NCBI GenBank assembly: GCA_963556145.1
Contig: OY744472.1
Coordinates: 930,001-994,000, forward strand
Length of the DNA stretch: 64,000 nucleotides
Source: Hygrocybe punicea
Taxonomy: Eukaryota > Basidiomycota > Agaricomycetes > Agaricales > Hygrophoraceae
Direction: 5' to 3'
Below are positions 1-11,340 of this stretch, in pieces. Position numbers and translations under genes: made by a program. The notes beneath the pieces are model-generated. The model was not told the DNA's origin. It saw nothing but the letters and a program-made list of their open reading frames with translations, and did not search any database. The number at the start of each line of letters is the position of its first letter. Within the stretch, counting starts at the first letter, position 1.

Positions 1-286
1 TTGCGTGTTGGTGAAGAAAGCTACCTGTAACGGTCACATGATACCGTTTAACACGAAAAAGTAAGTAAAGGAATGCGAAAAATAAATGAAATAAATACCT
101 TAAAAATATCCGCGTTCGCGGTTTGGACGCGGTTTGGAGCCGTTCAGGAAATCCGGCAGGCCTCGAAACCCGGAACTGAACCCGCGGTCCGGTTCAGCAC
201 TTGGCTGAACTTAGACTGAACCTAGGGTTCGGTTCGGGGTTTGAACCGGGTTCGGCTAGGTTCGGAACCGAACTACGGCAACACTA
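1..286. mobile_element. Right end of a non-autonomous hAT element (family 1)
   Basis: The terminus reads GGCAACACTA and is the same family as the complete element at 49941-51160; the terminal ~280 bp match it closely by eye, including the GGTTCGG-rich subterminal repeats. The next eight bases (AGCCATTG) would be the target duplication, but the left end lies outside the window, so this cannot be confirmed. No coding capacity. Confidence 0.8.
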
Positions 287-870
287 AGCCATTGTGTATT
301 GGTTTGTCATGGGATTAAATAAACAGTATGTTGAATTGACAGCAAAAGACAATGTCAGGTATGTCCATCAGGAAGGGGACTATTCAGGTACAGCAAAGTC
401 ATGGGGGGATGTGTCCATAGTTGGTCAGGATTGTTCTAGAAGAAATGATGAAAAAGAGAACAATGACAAAGAATATTGTCCAAAAGAAGAATGGTACTGC
501 CAATGAGAATGTGGGAATAAAAGAGTGGGGAATACAAATGATGACAAAGCCCACAAAGAGAGACAGTAAAAGAAAAGAAAAAGGAACCTGTGGCTGTACA
601 GAATCCTAACACGAACATATGTGGCTGACAACACAACAAGCATGCCAATGATGGAAAACACAGTGGCTAGGAGTGGTGTGACCACTCCCACTGGCATAGA
701 TAAGTTTATTTTATTTTATATTTATTTGACATTGCTAAATAACAAATGTGACAATGCCAGCACAATGCCAGCACCAACAGCCATGGCCACACCCATGCCA
801 ATGGCCACACCCACCCTCTTGCCAATGCCATGCTGAATGGCCACATGGATCACAGCTGGCCACACCAAAC

Positions 871-1609
871 TAGTGATGGACATGTTTGGTTTGGTCCAGT
901 TCAGGCCAAAAATATCTGAACCTTGAACCAAACCTAAAGTTCAGTTCAGTCAATACGCTGAACCTTGAACTGAACCTTAGATTCAGGTTCAAACAGGTTC
1001 AGTTCAGGTTAACCCTGATCTGAACCCTGAACCAAACCCGTAAGTGTATCATAGGGCTAGATTACATTTTTATTCAGTATAAAGGCCTTTATTTTATGCC
1101 TTGTAGTTATATAGCATAAACAAAGGTTCCTTTAGCAGCAAATTGTCTGTATTACTGTACATTTGTATCACTTAAAGCTAAAATGTTAAATAAATTAAGC
1201 TTATCAGCTTCAATATTGCAGCTGTAGTACTTAAAAATAATGATAATATAATACATCACACATACTTGAGGCTTACCCCTCATATATTATACAACTTATA
1301 CCAACTTATCCCTGACAAATCCAGGGCTCAAACCCCCCTGAAGGAGAGTGGCAGGATTTAACAGGAACAACAAGAGAAAAGTGATCATGTTTCTTTCAAA
1401 ATTAAGCAAAATTATATCACATTTGTTGAAGTTTAGGTTCTGGTTCAACCTGGTTTGAACCAGGTTCACAGAATTTCCCCTGTGCCTGAACCTTGAACTG
1501 AACCTCAGGTTCGGTTCAGGCTTCAGCGTGAACGTGAACCCTATTTCAGGTTCAGTTCAGTTCAGTTCAGGTCCAAACCTTGGTTCAGAACCAAACCTAT
1601 CCATCACTA
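871..1609. mobile_element. Non-autonomous hAT element (family 2), complete
   Basis: The ends are inverted: TAGTGATGGACATGTTTGGT on the left, and TAGTGATGGATAGGTTTGGT when the right end is read in reverse. The 8-bp duplication CACCAAAC flanks it at 863-870 and 1610-1617. Eight-base duplications and TAG-initial inverted ends are diagnostic of hAT elements. Subterminal arrays of GGTTCAG/CTGAACC occupy about 200 bp on each side. It is 739 bp and carries no ORF, so it would need a transposase in trans. Confidence 0.88.
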
Positions 1610-1617
1610 CACCAAAC

Positions 1618-1671
1618 ACCTCGCAAAACACACCATGACATCAATTGACATTGGCGCTGCCACTGTGAGGT
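1618..1671. repeat. TCAATTGA-centred near-palindrome, copy A
   Basis: A 54-bp imperfect palindrome: ACCTCGC at one edge, TCAATTGA exactly at the centre (1641-1648), GTGAGGT at the other edge. It is one of six related copies in this window. Confidence 0.75.
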
Positions 1672-2093
1672 ACCAGGAGGGTGGCCAGCCCTGCCCATTG
1701 GTATGACATGGTTGGTATGTGTCATACCTGTGAGTCTGTGACCTGTGTACAACCATCCCAACACATGGGTCACCTGCAGGAAACCTGCATAACATCTGTA
1801 CCTGATGCCATGGGTACAGGTATGGGTCACCAATTTTTACCCACAGTAGACCCATGTCATTAACTAGCAATTTTTTCTTGAGACACCATAGCAGCTGACT
1901 TTCAGGTCACTCAGAAGGCAACCTATGTATACAGTATGCATACACCCAAATATGCTAATACCATTACTAGGGTTGACCACGGGTTTGGGTCAACCCGCGG
2001 TATTACCAAAACGGGTAGGGTGTTTGGTTTCATCACCCGTGACCATACCATCACCCGTACCCGCGGTGTCGCGGTTTTCATGGGTATGTCAAC

Positions 2094-2245
2094 ACACGAC
2101 AACGACTACAACAACGACTACAACAACGACCGTGATGACAACAACAACGACCGTGATGACAACAACAATGACAACTATGAACACAAAACAACAGCAACAA
2201 TGATGACTACAACAACGACTACAACGACAACGACCACAACGAGTT
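2094..2245. repeat. CAACGAC / ACAACGACT simple-sequence array
   Basis: Degenerate 9-12 bp units of ACAACGACTACA and CGTGATGACAACA fill the core of the family-3 hAT. Frames through it give Asn/Asp/Thr runs. Confidence 0.85.
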
Positions 2246-2567
2246 TATGCATGGCCGGGAAAACAGCCAGTGAGGTGGTGCGCCCACCCTCTGGCTGTCA
2301 GGTACATCAATTATCATCATCTCATTAAACTGGCTCGTGCTAATGCTTGCTACTTTATTATTTTTATTTAGTTTCATTGCTAAACGGCAGTGGCACGACA
2401 TGGCGACGACCGCGACACGACGTGACAACGACGACGACGCTGTTAACATGACGATACAACGACCCAACACCAACGTTGTCGACGTCAGCTCTGGCCCAGT
2501 GGCCAAGCCATTCCAGCGACAACAGTGGAAGTTGGCAGGTGCGTCGAGAGGCCAAGGGCAGCAGAGC

Positions 2568-2621
2568 CGTTGCAAAACAAACCAGCCACGTCAATTGACG
2601 TGTGCTGGGTGTTTGCGACGA
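2568..2621. repeat. TCAATTGA-centred near-palindrome, copy B
   Basis: Centre TCAATTGA at 2591-2598, flanked by CACG/CGTG and then by TTGCAAAAC on one side and GTTTGCGACG on the other. The outer edge is 184 bp from the right end of its host hAT. Confidence 0.75.
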
Positions 2622-3080
2622 CTTTGGGCACACCCTGGCTCCGAAAAAACCTGGGGACCATGGGTTTGGACAGACGGGTATGGGTAACCGGGGCACCGAG
2701 GGTCAGAACGGACGGTACGGGTTGTACCCGTTATGGGTGCGGGTTCAGCGGGTACAGGTGCGGTGTTGGCCATGCCAACCCGTCACGAACCCGTGGTCAT
2801 CCCTAACCATTACTAATACAGGTAAACATTTCTTCATTTCAATTGAGGGTAATTTCTCAAAGCTAGGTTGAGAGTGAAAATGGCTGAGCTGTGTTGGAGA
2901 AAACTCTTGGTATGGCTGATTTTTATTTCAATGCAGCCAATTTTGATCCAATTTCACATCAAATTCCATCAAACCATCCCGAATGGAGAAGATTAGACTG
3001 GTTGCTCTATATTGCTAGAAATACATTTACCGGACCACTTGTAACGACGTATATCTGAAAATTCTTCTCTCTGTCAAGTT

Positions 3081-5227
3081 CTATGCTGTGGCGAATCTAG
3101 AGCGGGATCTCAGGAGATCGCCGTACTTATAAAGAACCCAAAGGCCAGGAATCAACGCTATCGACAACCCAGCGAGTAAAGAAGTGCCACCCCCAATTGA
3201 TAATTTCGTGTACATCCCCTTGCCGAATAAGCTAGATACGTGCAAGGTTACTATCAGTGATCCCCATTCGCGACGACGGTGTGTTTGAAAGAACTTACGG
3301 AAAGGTTCCTGCTACGATCGATCGGAAAAGATCGTTGCCCGCTAATACTGATGCAGCGTAGTTGGGGTAGGAGAGGGGAAGATAGACGAGTACACTTTGG
3401 AAGAGGAGGAAGAGCCTGTGCGGTAAAGAATATTGTTAGAACGCTGCAATTGAAGAGAGCAGGCTGAAGCAGCCTACCCTGGCATATAAAGGGCGGCTCC
3501 AATTGTCGGGGCAATCCAATGGACATCGGCCCTAGCAGTCCATCCTGCAAAAAGAAGGCGGAATGAGTGTTGCTATCCAATGCGCTAGGACATGCTCATT
3601 GCTCCCACATACCAAAGATGAAAAGCGATGCCGGGATGAAGGCTGATGCGAATAGAGCCACTGATAGCCGCGACTCGGGGATGAACATCCCGGTTGCTTT
3701 GAAGCGGGGTTCAACGTGGAAGTAATTCCAGCAGACATACCCAATGCTAGCCAATATACAGCCAACCATGAGCCCGAGGAACGGTAGCCCCGCTTCCCCT
3801 AGAGAGAAGTGATAGATGCCGATGTAAACCAGCGGGAAAGCCTCAAACCACACTGAATAGAAAAAGTATCTGAGGAACAATGAATATGGTGTAGAAGAGA
3901 AAGGAAACTCACGATAGAAGATAGCGTACGCCAGTGCGATGTAGACATTGACGTAAAGCACAGCAGGCTCTAACATGAGTTGGAATGGTCGAAGAAGGGA
4001 CTCGAAGAGCACCTCATATGCAGACATGTTGGCCTGCTGCAATTCACTCGCACTGTAGAGTTTCCGGTTGCCAGTAGCCACACGAAGCCGGCGAGCCCGG
4101 TTGAGTAAGATTGTTTGCGCGGAAGTTTCCGGTAACCAAAAAATGAGAACAGTGAATGTGAATGCGGAGATCCAGATGAGCTCGAGAAGAGGCCATTTCC
4201 AGTTCTCGAATTCAGCTGCGAATCCACCCTATGCGTTAATCAGCGGGAGAGTCCCGGATGTTGAATTAAATGGAACCCACAATGACAGGCCCGAGGACAG
4301 CTTGTAGAGGGAGAGGGAGCGAGTCAGTTAAATAAGTAACCGGATATCTAAAACAGACAACTTACGTCCACAAACAGCGGCAACGCTCCACACGACGAGA
4401 GCGTATGGCAACTTCATGGTAGGGAATCTGAATTTTTCATGAAAAATTCAGCACAAGGAGGTGAGAACGGTACATCATGAAGACGAACATATCCTGAATT
4501 GATGCGCCACCTGTTGCAAGTGCTGGTGACCCGACAAAGCCAGCCCAAAACCGCATCGCTAGGAGGGTCGACATATTCCGAGCATAGATGGTTGGAATCT
4601 GCAAAATGACGAAGAGGAATAAGGTCACGATGTAGATTGGATTTCGGCCGATTGACGGGATCTCGGAGAGTGGGCTTAGCAGGAGTGGCCCGACACCGTA
4701 GCCAATAACGTATAAGGACAACCCCAAAGTCGCCTGGGTCTGCGAAACGTGGAAGTGCTCCATGATTCCCGGTATTGAAGGGGTGCTTTCAGGGAAATGT
4801 GTCAGCGAGAATGTCTTTGCGAGGGAGAAGATGATTGACACACTATATCGCAGAACCGATATAGACACTAAAAGTGAGGAGACTAATAAGAGCCAAAACC
4901 ACCACGCGCTTGGTGAGACTCCAATTCCTGGTTGATAGTATGATCAGTCACGACGGTTGATAGGGGGTGCCAGAGGTATATTTACATGGGGTTATCCTGG
5001 TCGTTATCATCGTACCAGCCAACCAAGTTTGGAGACAGGCCTTCTTCTAACGCCTTCTCCTCGGGAAATGGCGCTCCCTCCGCCAGAGTCGAGGAGCGCG
5101 AAGAGGTGTGCGACAGATGTAGGGGCGACTTCCATCCAGGTCGTTGGTCGTCGTATGGTAGGAATTTGCCTCTGGATAGCTTATTGACTAGTTGGCCCAC
5201 AGTTGACTCCCGGAAGAGATCAGACAT
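3081..5227 (-). CDS. MFS multidrug/polyamine-type transporter (DHA1), ten exons
   Basis: Predicted plasma-membrane proton-coupled exporter of drugs or polyamines. Exons: 5227-4986, 4927-4844, 4785-4489, 4427-4366, 4300-4281, 4228-3913, 3852-3613, 3544-3478, 3415-3299, 3231-3081. They sum to exactly 532 codons (531 aa), every intron is GT-AG, and no stop interrupts. The hydrophilic N terminus ([19 protein letters not shown]) leads to NPMNWS and then family landmarks: [90 protein letters not shown]. Order and length suit the TPO1/FLU1-like family. One exon is only 20 nt. For exon 3 I chose the donor giving [13 protein letters not shown], which fits the family. The substrate cannot be read from sequence. 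Confidence 0.92.
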
Positions 5228-7008
5228 GAATCGGACGTGAGCGGGGGAGGAGAATGATCTGGGACACCGACTGGGAACTTGGAAATCCTGTTGGAACTAA
5301 AAAACGCCAGCATTTTATACTTGAATGTAAGGCCGCCCGAGAGTCAAACGGCAACGGTAGCGATGGAATCGGCAAGGCTTATGAATCAAGCTTGGTTATA
5401 TGGTTATAACAGAACTTTTCTGAGTCATTCCGGTTTCCAAATAAAGAAACAGTTCTGGCCCCTGGAATCAGTTATGAATGGAAGTCGCCGTGCCCCGTCG
5501 TCGTCACCAAAGAGCTGTCAAACCCACCGATGACTCATTTGTTTTCTATCAATTCGGTCCCCAGCGGCACCCCAGCGGCACCAGAACTGCTAGACAAAGC
5601 AATAACGGATTCATGACCAATACGCCGGCATATCGAATGGCACGTTGGATCCTAGAGCAAGGATGAAGATCAGAAAGCGCGGTGAGTTCGGCCGGGAATC
5701 AGAGTCACCATTACGATAATAGTATGCCAGTGAAGAACAGTTATTGTTTGATCTCGTATCACATTTTCAGGCTTCAATTTGGAGTTTTGGACGACGCAAC
5801 GAGCTCTCTTGGCATCAGTTCAACGTTGGGTGTTACAGCCCCTCATGTCTTTTTTATGTTACGGATGAACAGGTCATGCGCAATCCGGTACCGAACGGAA
5901 GGTTTATAATCTGAGGAGGGGATCACGACTCCACGGAGGGCCAAGCATAGCGAAGGCGACTCCACCCTGTGCCATTGCTGGTGAAGCACGGAATGTGACT
6001 ATGTACTGATGCCGCCAAGCAATGGCAACCCGACGCCTTTAGGACAGATGTGATTGACAGAATCACCCAATTTGCTGTCGTTGCAGAGCAATCCGCCGCA
6101 CACCTCCGTTCACTCGACTTCGCATATGTGGAGCGCCTATGGGCGCGCGTTCAAGTGGATTTCCAGAGTGATCCTGTCAAGTATCCGTCAATGATGGCGG
6201 ACAAGAACGACAAAGAAGGGAGGAAGCAGTTTTGAAAGAAATGCCGGGCTATTTGTTTTCCGCCAAAGCCACCTCGCAAACCCGAAGAGTACGTCACCTG
6301 TCAAATCAGCCTTCTTACAAACCCAATAACGTCGTACCCCAGTTGCATCTTGCAGCCCAGGCTGCCTTGCAGAGCATTTTAGTGCAGGATCTCGACATGC
6401 ACCCGTACCAGGGAGAGATTAATTATCGAGCTAACATACAAACGTGGGTCATATTCACTTTTCAGCTGAAAACACAGCTTAAACCTGGTGCAGACTCAAA
6501 GCTCTCGACAAAGATTATTACGATGCTGCCATTGGATTCGATAGCAACCTGCATGAAAAACCGATTGACCTTCTTCACGAGTCAATTCTTTGTCGGGATG
6601 GAAGGTCAGGCAAGGTCATGGAGTGCACTGTCGTTGATTGTGGCACTGGTGCAGTCAATGGTGATTATTGTGTGCTGGAGGATAAACAAGGTGTGAAGAA
6701 GCAAGTTTCGGCCCAAGAGTTGCATGAAATGCAGGTCAATTCATTACTTTATTTTGTATCGGCTTCAAGACACTGAGGATTTTCTTCTGACAGTCAAAAT
6801 CGACCATGCAAGCCTGTTTTTAACGTGTCAGGCGGACAGCATTTCAAAATACATGACGTTTGCCCACAATGCCATAGATTTACTCAATTATCTCTCACAT
6901 TGGCAGATGGGTAATTTCTGGCTTCTACGGTGATACACTTTGCATTTGGCACACCGATTCCGGTGACCAGGAAATGTTTACGACCGAATGTTTCTCATAC
7001 TAGTAGAG
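5228..7008. other. Intergenic; no supported gene
   Basis: Short plus-strand frames (for example 6050-6235 and 6232-6696) have plausible composition but no domain, and I could not join them with sensible introns. A decayed or untypical gene cannot be excluded. The promoter of the divergent MFS gene should lie near 5230-5500; no clear TATA box was identified. Confidence 0.5.
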
Positions 7009-8160
7009 CTAGATGTCGACCAAGGAGCTCGCGCTGAGCATTCTCATCATTTCTTCTGCAACCACCGCCGTGGAGTCGAAACATCCCTCAAACCGCACAT
7101 AGTATTCCCAACCATCTTTACGGAACCTCACTTCGACAAGCTCATACAGAATGGCATCTCCGGTTTCGAGAATGAATTGCTTGTTGACGAAGCTTGTCGG
7201 GTTGCGCTCGAACAAGGCCCGGTCGTTTTCTGTAAGTCGACGTGTAGGAGGGAAGGGAGTCGGTCTTGTAAGGAGTTCTACAACGGGACGATGATATTGA
7301 GGACTAGACGATCGGGCTATCAGATCCTCTTGGCTGAGGAGCAAGTCAGTGAGACAACAAGTCATCGTCTTCAGCGGACAAAACATTGACCATTTTCGAC
7401 TAGATTTAGCCAAGATTTCAAGCCGAGCTTTCCTGTCATGCCGGTCCATGTCAACGAATACAGTGTAGGCTAGGATGGCATGCGCAGCGCAATATATCCT
7501 CACGCGGCTGACACACGGCGTTGGGTCAGGAGATGACGAGCAGGGGTTTTGAAACTCACTCAGTCATCGTTTGAGGGGCCACTCTACACCGTGACTCCAT
7601 TTCCGCCACATATGCGTCTCTATCACCAGGCGCGGGTTTCCAGTTCTGACCGGGTTGGGCAACGGCCACTAATTGCAGATAGAGATCGTATTCGCGGGTA
7701 AACTCCGCAGTGTGTTGCCGGAAATACGCAGACTGCTCTTCGCAAATGTTCACGTAGCGCGTTATATTGCTAACGATACCATCGACAGTCGGAACCTGGT
7801 TGATGGCCACTTGAGCCGCTTGCCGTTGGCTCTGTGTTGTTGGCATGATTGCTTGGTACGCGAATTGCAGTACAACCAAACGAATTGGTGCCACCAGCTC
7901 AGGAGTTCCGAATCTTGGATTCTGAGCCTGTGTTTGGAACTTTGTTGCCCGATGCCCAAGCCTCATTTCCATGGCCAGTAATCCCAACATCGCGTCGGTA
8001 AAGTCCACTCTCTAACCCATCTAACGATTGGGCGACTGACCGTGACTAGAAAAGCAACTAATTGCCACTACCCTCGCACCATTCTGATAGATTCGATCGT
8101 GGTTTCCTTAACCGAAAAGCCAATTCCAAGGCAAACTGCCCATCCGATGATGCTGGCCAT
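7009..8160 (-). CDS. Hypothetical protein, at least three exons
   Basis: I do not recognise the product. A consistent model uses exons of about 8160-8072, 8013-7560 and 7498-7009. The start gives MASIIGWAVCLGIGF, a short hydrophobic stretch. The middle exon is rich in Gln/Ala with a likely helical segment (VDFTDAMLGLLAMEMRLG onward). The last exon ends with DAILYELVEVRF and YYVRFEGCFDS, then LSASSLVDI and a stop. Donor and acceptor at 7560/7498 are GT-AG and keep frame; the first intron is less certain. A frame at 8494-8862 with several cysteines could be an upstream exon. About 340 aa; function unknown. Confidence 0.5.
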
Positions 8161-11100
8161 ATTTTCACTAGAAGCTTATCATGGTAGAGCATCTCGTTAC
8201 TATCCTTTCGGTGCTCAGACTTCGGGGCGGATGTCTCAGTCCAAACTATGTCGTGTATTGTTTGAACGCCCAAGTCCTCCCGTCGCTGGCTGCTCTGTGG
8301 CCTATACAACTGCATGCGTCCCGATGAATGTTGGGTGGAAGAAGGAATCATCAACTTCACGTACGAGTTGCCTGTCCTTCCAGGAATGCGCAAGCAACAC
8401 ATTGGTGTCCTTTGAATATCAGGACGTGCAATCACAGGTGCTATTTTTCTGTGTTCTGTCCCTGTAGAGCATTTCCTGAGTTGCATTACTCAATCAGTAA
8501 TACAAAGCTACGGTCCCAACACTTTCATTCTCTCTGGTCGCGGCATCACGATTAGACACATCGATACCACCGAACCTCGTCAGGCCCGAAACTCCAGACT
8601 CAGCGAAGTATTCTAACCTACCTGACGCCAGGGCCATCTTAAAAAGCGGACAAACACGGATGGAGATCCCATTGTTGCACGCCGTCATCAAACCAAACAC
8701 CTCACACTCTCGCTTGACGAGCGCATCAACACATGTGGGTAATGCACAAAATAAACCAGGATGGGATATTCGAATACGCAGAACCTCATTTTTCAGTGCT
8801 CGCTTTGTGTCGCCACCACTACGGGGATGCTCAGACTCTGGGGAAGAAGGCGAGAGACGCACACAAGGCAGGTCAATCTACAGGCGGCCAAGCTCTGGGA
8901 ACTCTTGATGGGCGATCCGTCATCGTTCAAACCATATTTGATGGAGATTATGTAGATTATAAACGCCCTTCGCACCGTCCATTGTTAGGAACCATCCCGT
9001 GAAATTTCCAAGCTTTATTTCCTCCCGAAATTCGTTACCAAGACATTTAGAACTTCTGCTAGTGACGAGCACCGCACATCGCAACCTGCGAACAGTTGGA
9101 AGGTGGAAGGAACCCAGGTGAGAGTGATGCGGACATCGCTACTGCTGACCTATAGTCATCGAGTTGGGGGTTGTCGTCAGCCTCTGTTGAGTGGGTAGTG
9201 AGCTCTAATATGTTTTCTGTTAGGCTTGGCCGACTTAATTTTCATCACTAATCACGTCGCAAGAAACTACATCACCTCTATAACGTCTCATTTCGTGCCC
9301 TAAACCGACCGAAAACCAGTGTTATTTCACCAAGGAGTCTCCAACAACTCTACTATTCATGTAGCACGGCTGGCATCTGTTGGGGGATATTTCCGATCTT
9401 GCGGAGGTTTATGTCACGTCCACACTGGAAGAATCGTAGTATGATGTATCATCGGCTCGTCCTTCTCCATACTAGTGCGTAAACCTATTCCATTTGATTT
9501 ATTGACGGTCTTCGATTCCGAGCAACCAAGCTTATGGTTTGATTCCCAAACCTTGAGCTCCATCCAGGCAGATTTGGCGAAACAACAGGTTCACGACTTC
9601 TTTCGACGGCATATCTGTTTGAAAGAAGGATATAGCTTCTGATTAGTCGAAAGCTTGGGAACACGCGGTGGAGGCGGGATTATTATGGAGTCAGAGAACG
9701 GCAGCCCCATGGAGAAGCCTATTTGCACGGCTTTTGGACCGCGTCGTCGAAGTCCAGTTCCATATCTGGTTCCTCGGATGCGCCCTGTGAGATGTAATCC
9801 GCAATTGAATCATCACTAATTGCGAGCGCGTTGTTGTTCATCCAGAGACACATACCAGATTCAGATGGGCACGTTGCAAACAGGGGTGAAGGAAGGACGA
9901 ATAGAGTTAATAGACTGAATCCTGTGCGTAGGTTTTGGTTTTACAGCGAGTATCCCCCTCTGATCTACCGTTGATTGTAGATCCTCTACAGTTCAAGTTG
10001 AGAAAGTCCCAGTCTCAGTTTCGAAACAATTAGTCAGTATTGCATGTTTCAATGAGTATTTCGGAAGGTCTGCCTTGTTCCGAACCTTCACGGCTCCCCG
10101 GCTTAGCTCCAGACAACCGCTGCGTAGCCGCTAGTATCTACAAGCCAAATTGGCGGGATCTGGCAGTCTGGTCTTTGAGGTTCGCGGGTAGTTCGGAGAG
10201 CCGAACGGGGTTTAGGTCCATCAGCACTCCAATCTTTCATCGGCAGCGTCATTACCAAGTTCCATTCCGAGTTCAAAACCGACAAATAAAGATCCGTGCC
10301 AGTTCCTCATTCTTGCTTTGTTTTTTTTTTCATGGCTCTGAAACAGTCTGACAGTACTCCAATGAGGTATGGAGTGTCGATCGACAATCACATTCAGTGC
10401 CCTTTACCTCCTTACGTCCCGGCTACGTCTGGTTCTCTTGGGTTATATTACTGGCGTGCGAGGGAGATGGTTGAACTTCACTCTCACACAGGTAAGTTCA
10501 TGGCCTTTCGTAAAACCTTCCATTATGTCACTTTATCAGGCCATCATGATGCATCGTGCATCATGATCTGCAGTCGCCTCTGTAATACTTACGGCACCAT
10601 TCGAATCGAATCTACGCGAGAACAGATTGATTCACCTCATCTGAATTCCGATGCAAAAACTTTCTTCGAAGTTCGAAATCTGCTCACGAAACGAAAGCCT
10701 CAAACCGAATCTCCCAGCTTTGAAGTTTGCCCAAATCACACACGCAAACCCCACAGGCCATGTACTCGGATCATCTTTTCCGCTTCTAGGCAACGTTCCT
10801 CCCCAAGCCTCCTCTCTGTTACATCAGGGACCCTTGGCACCGCTATTTGGAATATTCCCTTTTGTTTGCCTTTGCCCCTTTGCAAACTGATACCACCCTG
10901 CAGGAAGCGCAGCAATCTCCTGCAACGCTATTGCTGACGCACCACCACTCAGGCCAATTGCCAAACCAAAAGTCCTTGGCGAATCTGGACTTTCCATATT
11001 TATCACACAGGAGTCTTCTACTACATATGCGTTATAGACCGAGGGATTCTCGCGCTCCTTTGTGCATTTTGAACCCCCCTCAGACTGACAGAACCCGTTC

Positions 11101-11340
11101 CAAGTTGCTTTCTCGCATGTTTTGCGCGTCCATTTCCCAGAAGGCAAGAAACACAAAACGCAGAAGTCTGGAAAAACGTCACGGCACCAATTGACAACAC
11201 GAAACGGAACAAAACACATTGGAGTCTTCTTCAGTATGTTATCTCTCGTTTGATAAAGCCTTGGACCAACTCCCCTCCCCGAGTTCCCTCTCATACATTT
11301 GACAAACGCCACTGTGAGTCGGCCCGGAAACATTTGATAT
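8161..11340. other. Intergenic; no supported gene
   Basis: Only short frames without recognisable domains. The minus frame at 10824-11366 includes a small Gly/Ala-rich stretch (GLAIGLSGGASAIALQE) followed by a possible splice donor and could be an exon of an unrecognised gene; the evidence is weak. No repeats, RNA genes or TE termini were noticed. Confidence 0.5.

Larger units (their letters stand above)
287..1866. mobile_element. Older hAT-like element debris, split by a nested hAT
   Basis: No gene is supported. The stretch contains a TCAATTGA palindrome and repeated CCATGGGTA/GGGTCACC motifs like those inside the complete hAT elements of this window. A plausible right terminus ends ATTAACTA at 1866, about 195 bp beyond the palindrome. 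No left terminus was identified, so the true extent is uncertain. Short frames at 294-836 lack any recognisable domain. Confidence 0.4.
1968..2805. mobile_element. Non-autonomous hAT element (family 3), complete
   Basis: The inverted ends read TAGGGTTGACCACGGGTT (left) and TAGGGATGACCACGGGTT (right, reversed). The 8-bp target duplication ACCATTAC lies at 1960-1967 and 2806-2813. GGGTATGGG/CCCGTACCC motifs pack the subterminal regions. The interior holds a CAACGAC array and palindrome copy B. Frames through the array translate into low-complexity protein and are not genes. Confidence 0.88.

Noticed and set aside
8058..8486. 142-codon minus ORF as part of the gene at 7.0-8.2 kb
   Set aside because: Another frame of the same strand (MASIIGWAVCLGIG) splices in phase with the next exon; the long ORF does not.
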